A stretch of DNA of 64,000 nucleotides from Bradysia coprophila (taxonomy: Eukaryota > Arthropoda > Insecta > Diptera > Sciaridae), in assembly GCF_014529535.1 (NCBI RefSeq), contig NW_023503616.1, positions 6,682,584 to 6,746,583 on the forward strand, read 5' to 3'. This document shows positions 57,314 through 64,000 of this stretch, piece after piece; the first letter of the stretch is position 1, and the number at the start of each line of letters is the position of its first letter. The position numbers and the translations under genes were made by a program. The notes beneath the pieces are model-generated. The model ran no database searches, was not told the DNA's origin, and was given only the letters and a program-made list of their open reading frames with translations.

Positions 57314-60300
57314 CTATGAATTGGTGGTTCCTTTCATCAAAGCTCGGATTCTTCGTTTTTTGATGTCCACATCGTCGTCGATTTCTTTGTAATTAACATT
57401 GGTGCGATTACGTTTCGCTGGCAATCTGGGTGTGTTGAAGTAGTCACCATAAACATATCCACATGCAAGTGATCGTACAAAATATGGATCGATGACAGCT
57501 GAACCAGCCGGTGGTGGAGGTGTTTCATCGCATTCAACTACTTTGTTATAGTCATGTCTTATCTGAATATTTGATCGGCGCTTTTTGGTTGGACTAATTG
57601 TTGACTGGTTCGATTTCGTATCCGCCGCTATCCGTTCGAGGACACACTTAAATCTATGCACGTATTCACTAACACCATTTTGATCTTCTGTTGAAAAACC
57701 ATAAAAATCTTCTTCAATTTCCATAGGCACTACGGATTCTGCTGCATTCACGCTCAGTCGTTTGACAGGACCGTGGTTATAGTTTTGACTTGTTTTCTCA
57801 TTCGAATTTGGTACAACTGTTGTATCAAATTTGTCGTTATTGTTGAACAGCTCGGTTGTATCGGATGATATTGTGGCCGTACTAGTTGATCGGTTATTTT
57901 GGTCGTAAGACGCATGCCCACTGGATCGTGAAAGTACACCACCATTTGATGAACTGTGACGTGATGATGCGATAGAAGTGGTTGATATGGATTTTTTAAT
58001 AATTTGTTCAGGTGAGCTGATCTCGTGCCGAAATGTTTCACGTTGTGCCTTGAATGCCAAATTCATATCACATCGAACTGATTTTATCGGTTCGGTCAAT
58101 CTGATCACTTTTTTACTTGTAATTTCATTGTGTTTATTATCCTCTACGATTTCCTCCAACTGGTCGAAGTATTGCCGTTTAGCTGGATTGATGTGCAGTA
58201 GTCCTTTGATCAGTTTCTTTGTCGATTCATTCAGTTTTGACCAACTGCTAGATTCAAAATCAAACGAGCCGCGACGTATTCGATCAGCTATCACATGTAT
58301 ACTTTGCGTTTGCGTTAGACTTTCTAGACCATTTCGAAATGGTGAATGGCCACACATCAGAGTGTACATTAATACACCGATTGACCATATATCACAAGAC
58401 TTTGTATATGTTCCACCGCTCAATACTTCTGGTGCTGCATAGTCCAATGTGTAGCAGCTTTTTGACATTGTCTCATTGGCATCGGTAAGACATTGAGCAA
58501 AACCAAAATCAATAATTCGAATTTGAGGACCATCGTCGGAGATGAAGCAAATATTTTCCGGCTTCAAATCACGATGGACAACATGCATACTGTGCATGTG
58601 CCGTACGGCCCGCACAATTTGGCCGAACACTAACCCCAAATCTCGTTCTGTCAGTAACGAGCGTTCTACTCGCTGTAGCAAGTCGCCGCCTTCCAGCAGT
58701 TCCATCACAATATACGTGTAGACATCATCGGTCAGTACTTCATGCAATCGAACGACGAACGGACCTTGACATAGTTTCAATGCTCTCACTTCTTCGGCCA
58801 CATCACAATGCGACATCACAATTTTAACCGCCAACACATCGTTCGTCTCGCGATCACGACATTTCATGCATATCGAATATGTACCCGTGCCGATCGGTTG
58901 GCTTGACTGTATGTCATATTTGGCAAAAAATTCGGAGTTCCGTGAACGGTGCTTGATCACTTTGAGGGGATTTGGTCGTACAGTTAAACTATTTCCTAAG
59001 CCACAGACAACGTCGTCTTCCATTGTGTTGGCTTTGAGATTTTGGGCAACGAACGAATAGCCTCGGAAAAGCCGTTCATGGTTGGCCGGAGCAGGTGAGG
59101 GTGATACCGTTGGCAATTGTTTCGTAAATTCGTCACTAAAATTGCTCGTATCTAATTCATTTCTAAGCTTTGGTTTGAGCGGGGCTGGTATTTCTTTGTT
59201 GGCCAATTTTTTCCAATCCAAGTTACGGAAGAATCGATGTGATTTTATTTGATCTGCATTCGGATCGTTACCACCTAAAATAATACGAATTCTTTTTTTA
59301 CTGGGGCTGCCCGCAAAAAGCCAACGATCTTCCAGTATGGAAAAACAGTTGAACTATTTGGTGAAGGATATTAACATACCTAATCGCTTTTTAGGGTCCT
59401 TAACTAACAACCTCGCAATGAAATCTTGAATATCACGACCTGCATATTTAGGAACTGGCGGCGTACTATGCAATATCCGATCCGTTATTTCTTGTTGTGA
59501 ATTTATGTTGCCTTCAAATGTGAACGGAGACGATCCAGTCAGAAGTTCATAGGTTAGGACACCAACTGACCACCAATCGACAGCAAAGTCATGACCTACA
59601 TCTCCATTTCTGACCACCTCTGAAAAGGAACGAATTAGAGCGTTAGTTCATCAGCAGCTGCTAGTAATTATGTGAAGAGTGAATGTACCTGGTGCCATAT
59701 ATTCAATTGTTCCGCAAAAACTATGCGTTCGACTACTTCCTGACAGCTCTTTGGATAGTCCGAAATCCGTTAGTACAATGTGCCCATCCGCATCAATTAA
59801 AATATTCTCTAGTTTGACGTCACGATAAATAATGTTTAGCATGTGCAATTGTTCAAGTGCCAAAATCAGTTCGGCTATGAATATGCGAACTTCACTCTCG
59901 CTGAAATTCTCATGCTGATACAGATGCGTAAAGAGTTCACCTCCGCTGACATAATCGAGTATGATGTGTAGATTGGAATCTGTTTGGAAGGCATAATGCA
60001 TTGTCACGAGGAACGGTCGATTTCGGATTTTCTCGAGAATCTGTAAAATAAAACGATAATAAAGTATTAGTGGTGGATTGGCATTGGTGACAATGTTCTC
60101 GATTCGCTTGAAACTATTCAAGCAAGAAAGCTAGATGAAATTACGATTTGTTGCTTCATCAATAGCAATGACTGACCTTCTGTTATAATAGAAAGAAAAA
60201 TCTACAAAACTAGAGATAGAGAAATATTTTTCTCGAATTGCCATTAGCTTGCCCAGCTGCTATACTATAGTTAAACATTGTGTAACTGAGCAGATCGATA

Positions 60301-63300
60301 ACAAAAGTTCTTCAAAACAAATTTGAGTTCCGTTTATTCCGTTTATTTATTTAGTCCAATTATGTGGTGATTTACAACAATGACCACAATTTCCAGACGT
60401 CAGCGTTAGATAACCATTCATATTATTTATGTCAAGAATACGATCACATTACAAGTGAGGAAATAAATAAGCAAACGGAAAATTTCTTTCCGTCTTCAAC
60501 CAGTATATCATTGTCGATATAGCTAACGATCGTGCAACATCGACTGGTCACCCTATTCATTCACTTGAACCATATTATCACACATCAATAGAGCAGCAAA
60601 ATTTTATGAAAGAAAAATGTTCACAAAAGATGGGTGTCTAGGTGTCTAAAACGTTTCATTGAGAATTATTGTCTTTATTTGTAACTCTCATTTAAGCAGT
60701 AATACCTAAATCGCAAGATAATCAAACGCACACCATGACATTAAAGATCACAAGCCACTTTAAAGTTACACAGACAATCAAACGGAATACATGGGCCCCA
60801 AGGAAAGAGCAATACAAACGAAATGATTTTACAACTACACTAAATCATGGGAAAAGGTATAAATAACCACTGCCATCCGTTCAATACCCGAATCAATTTA
60901 CTTTTTTGAAACTAATAAAACCACAAGTTTGATCAGAAGGTTATCTGTTAATCCCGAATTTCTAATAGTCATGTCCCGTAAAATATTAATTCTTCCACCC
61001 AAGTTAAGTAATTTGAACCCACTGTAAAAATTCGGTAAAAATTAATCAAAATTCCGATGTTTCTTCGACACACTTATGAATTACTCTTCTCATTATGAAA
61101 CAAAATTCAATGTTAAACGAAATGTACAGTACCAGAGAGTACGCATGTAACGATCCAACGAACGAAGTGTGTATTTATTTACATTTCTTTTCGGTAGATA
61201 TAAGACACATATACATCGACGTATCATATATGAAGTGGAAATGCGATCGTATGCATAATATGAAAGTTATTTAAACTATTCCATTACTTCACCGGTAAAC
61301 TGAATAACGGAACTAACTTGTCTCTTTGATTACGTTTTACTGTTGGTTTTTTAATTTGAATGTGGCGTTCATATCCTGTATCCTTCATGTTTTTACGCAT
61401 TTATTAATTGGATGAGACATTTTATTCGGCAAATGTTCATTTTTCAACCAATATTTGATTACATTAGACAGTCAATTTAATCGGATTCGTTATTCAAACT
61501 TACCTCTCGTTCGGTTTTTGTGTGTTCGGCTGACTTTTTCTTTTGCACCAAAACAGCTTTACGAAGTACTTTCATCGCATAAAGTTTTCCATGATCGATT
61601 CCACCACGTTTTCGGACAAGGTACACTTTACCGTAGGCTAAAAAAGATTGAGCAAAAAAAAATGGGTTATCGATTGTTGTTCTGAAGATGATGCTTGACT
61701 GTTAATCATATTTAATCACTATGCAATCTTTCATCTAAGAAATTGATCTTGACGTAAAGTCAACTAATAATATCGTTCGTATAACGATCATGAAGTGAAT
61801 GGACATTCGTGACTTTTTACAAAATATCTTTTTTCCAATTCTTGGCTGTTCTCTCATAGAAGTATAAGCTCGAGTATAAGGCGGTATGAGTCAAACTAGA
61901 GATAATAACATCTCTTTTACCACTCTCTCCACAACATTACTGGAATGTAGCTTATTGGTGACCTCAAATCACAATTTATTCGGTAATTGATTGATTTAGG
62001 AAAGAGCTTCAACGGACAGGATTATAAGAACTAATGTGAAAAAGTGGGTCAGGTCACCAGCTTAATTAGTAGCCTTGTTAACAGCAAAAAATCCTTATGG
62101 ATAACGAAATTAATATATTTTTTGCATTTCTGATTTCACTTTTTTTATTTATTAGTCTGCAATGAGATGTTTAACTCATTTTTTCTGTATATAATTTATT
62201 GTGATGTTCTTGACTCATAAGCTGTATTATTTTTTCATTCACTTCGTATAAATAACGACGAACAGAGCTTGTGCACCAGTAAACCTCATTATTATATTTG
62301 CTTAGCACCTCAATTACAGTTGTTTTATTTTCAATAAAATTGTGAAGCATTTTACAGTTATACAATGCTAACTACTTACCACCAGTTCCAAGCACTTTTA
62401 ATATGTCAAAATCCGTAAGGTCTACTTTGTCTTCGTCACGGAGAAATGCTGTAATAAAGAGAGAAATTCAAATGAAAATGATTTACAGAAACGTAACTTC
62501 TTCACTAACAATGCTAAACACTTTCGATTCGAATATAATAATTCAAACATATTGCTGCTAAAGATATGAATTACGTTGGTCAATGTGATGAAATATTGCC
62601 ATCTTTGAATTTATCAACATAGAATGTGCAAAGGTGGAAATTTGGGTAGGTATACAAATTGGGTGATCAATTTTCTGTGGTAAAGTTACATTTTCAAAGT
62701 TATAAGATTGTGCATCGGAAAGCAGAGTATTATATGTGAGCCATTATAACACCATCAAATAATTTAGCTAAAATTTCTTTCACAAAAAAGTAGGTCACTT
62801 GCACTTATGGAGGCATGCTGGTTCAATCGCATGACCGTGTATAAATAGCGCTATTCATAGTGCCGTATTTTTCTCTCTCTTTTAATTCTTTTTATGTGCT
62901 ACAACGTTGTAGTTATATTACGAAAAAGAATCCGAAAGTCTAAGCAATATAAATTTCATGGTATGAGTGTGAGGAATTATTATTCTGACGAATTGACATG
63001 AGAGAACCATCAAATGCGAATAATAATCGTGGACGAAAAAAAAAAAAACAAACATTCCGTAACCATCTAAAACAGATACATATACCTACAGCATAACAAA
63101 CACAGTTATTGATTATCACACAATTTCAATTTGGTAGTTTTTAACGAAAGAAAATATTTAGGCACACAAACAGTACCGAAAGAGATGGAAAAGAGGTTAT
63201 GTATTGAATGGAGAACTTAATGAAAATTGTAATACATAACAAATAACAATTATACAGAGGTGGTGTTCGGTGTCGATCTGTATAGTTATTGAATTTAAAT

Positions 63301-63332
63301 TAAAGATTTCATTGAATGTTACCTGTAAACAT
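57314..63332 (-). CDS. JIL-1: JIL-1/MSK-type dual kinase (AGC + CaMK-like), six coding exons
   Basis: A tandem-kinase protein of the MSK/RSK branch; the fly orthologue JIL-1 is a nuclear histone H3 Ser10 kinase that keeps chromatin open (family knowledge). Minus-strand exons: 63323-63332 (10 nt: MFT plus one base), 62380-62448, 61504-61637, 59689-60040, 59380-59619, 57314-59274. All are GT-AG with matching phases, giving 921 residues. N-kinase (about 15-270): GTGAYGKV loop, AMK Lys49, YRD Asp145, DFG Asp163, activation Ser in THSFCGT (about 178). Hydrophobic motif FRGYSF (Ser about 342). C-kinase (about 388-650): GTGTYSI, AVK Lys419, HRD Asp504, DFG, activation Thr in CYTLDYAAPE (about 544). 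A Ser-rich tail with KKRRS and KKRR basic clusters fits a nuclear location. The catalytic residues are intact in both domains. The 10-nt first exon is the least certain part; an upstream exon might be used instead. Confidence 0.9.
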
Positions 63333-64000
63333 TTTGGAAAAACGTTTTTATATGGAATCATTCAAATTTATTTGTTGTTAATAACAGAAACGTTCTAATA
63401 AATCAATGAAGTGTGAACTAATTTTCGGTTTTATCCAATTTTAATAAGCCTACTATTTTTATAGGTGTTTAGGTAGCATTCAAAAGCGACGGATTAACGT
63501 AGAAGGTCCTTAGTCGATCAAAAAATCCCTTCGAGATCCTTATTGTTGAAAATACTCAAATTTACTGAAATTCGTTGCATAAATCATAAATATGTCCAGA
63601 CCCTTATCGGTAAATTTATTTACCAAATTTACCGAAACATAAATTCGGTAGCTTTTTGATAAATTTTGGGTCAATTTCAGTAAATTTCGGTAAATAAGTG
63701 CATCAAAAATAGACCCTGATCCAGAAAATCTTCAAAATTTCTTTAGATACATCGAATAGTGTGACACTACTGTCGAGAATTGTATCTCATAAACACTCGC
63801 GGAAATCCTGGTCAAGAATGCCATTAAAATAAACGAGATCATAGTGGACGAACAGAAAAAAGGAAAATAAAAAGTCAGTTTCAATTGTACAAACGAGGAG
63901 AATAAACGTAATTCTCTGGGACAGCATCCCCAAGTCTCAGTGTTTCCTTTGTAGTGAATGGTGAATTCCCAACAACTACTCTAATAATGAAATGACATTC
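63333..64000. other. Upstream flank of the kinase gene
   Basis: Probably 5' UTR, promoter or another upstream intron of the kinase gene. A short AT-rich repeat of TTCGGTAAATTT-like units in both orientations lies at about 63605-63705. Nothing coding is recognised. Confidence 0.4.

Overview
The window is AT-rich eukaryotic nuclear DNA from an insect, most likely a dipteran. The short GT-AG introns (several of 55-70 nt), a JIL-1/MSK-type tandem kinase, insect-type LTR retroelements (BEL/Pao with env, errantivirus-like env) and dense small palindromic transposons point that way. I cannot name the species. There is no sign of bacterial organisation.

Host genes sit at both ends. From the left: a cysteamine (2-aminoethanethiol) dioxygenase (+, 360-1153); a convergent peroxisomal adenine-nucleotide carrier of the SLC25A17/PMP34 type (-, 1929-3117, with a 23-nt micro-exon); a divergent ariadne-type RBR ubiquitin ligase (+, 5575-8568) followed by a broken partial duplicate of itself fused to foreign sequence (8679-9222); and a two-exon gene for an unrecognised small type I membrane protein (+, 13323-15987). 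On the far right is a JIL-1/MSK-like dual kinase (-, 57314-63332). No pathway links these genes; they look like ordinary neighbours.

The middle, about 23.9-55.2 kb, is a nested transposon graveyard with some very young insertions. The clearest object is a provirus-like LTR element, 31255-46821. It has 682-bp LTRs differing at two sites by eye, a CATT target duplication, a lysine-tRNA-type primer site, and directly after it a single intact envelope gene with no gag or pol. A second, nearly pristine BEL/Pao element (35454-46129, minus strand) sits exactly in the polypurine tract of the first. It has 777-bp LTRs with one visible difference, a GGGGG target duplication, a gag ORF and a 2070-codon pol-env ORF. 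Between its env stop and its 3' LTR it carries an open reading frame on the opposite strand (36459-37289) with a PLDLS motif and its own AATAAA signal. I consider this the most interesting candidate in the window.

Around this nest lie a gypsy-type gag/protease relic joined to a BEL reverse-transcriptase relic, several LTR remnants of one family, a solo LTR (46887-47506), a short-motif repeat array, and a 3.4-kb foldback element whose two ~800-bp arms each carry a copy of the same ORF (49024-52406). Small palindromic elements are scattered through the flanks. Three have perfect 8-bp target duplications (hAT type), one is a TA-flanked perfect 50-bp hairpin, and one large composite contains a tRNA-like Pol III promoter pair.
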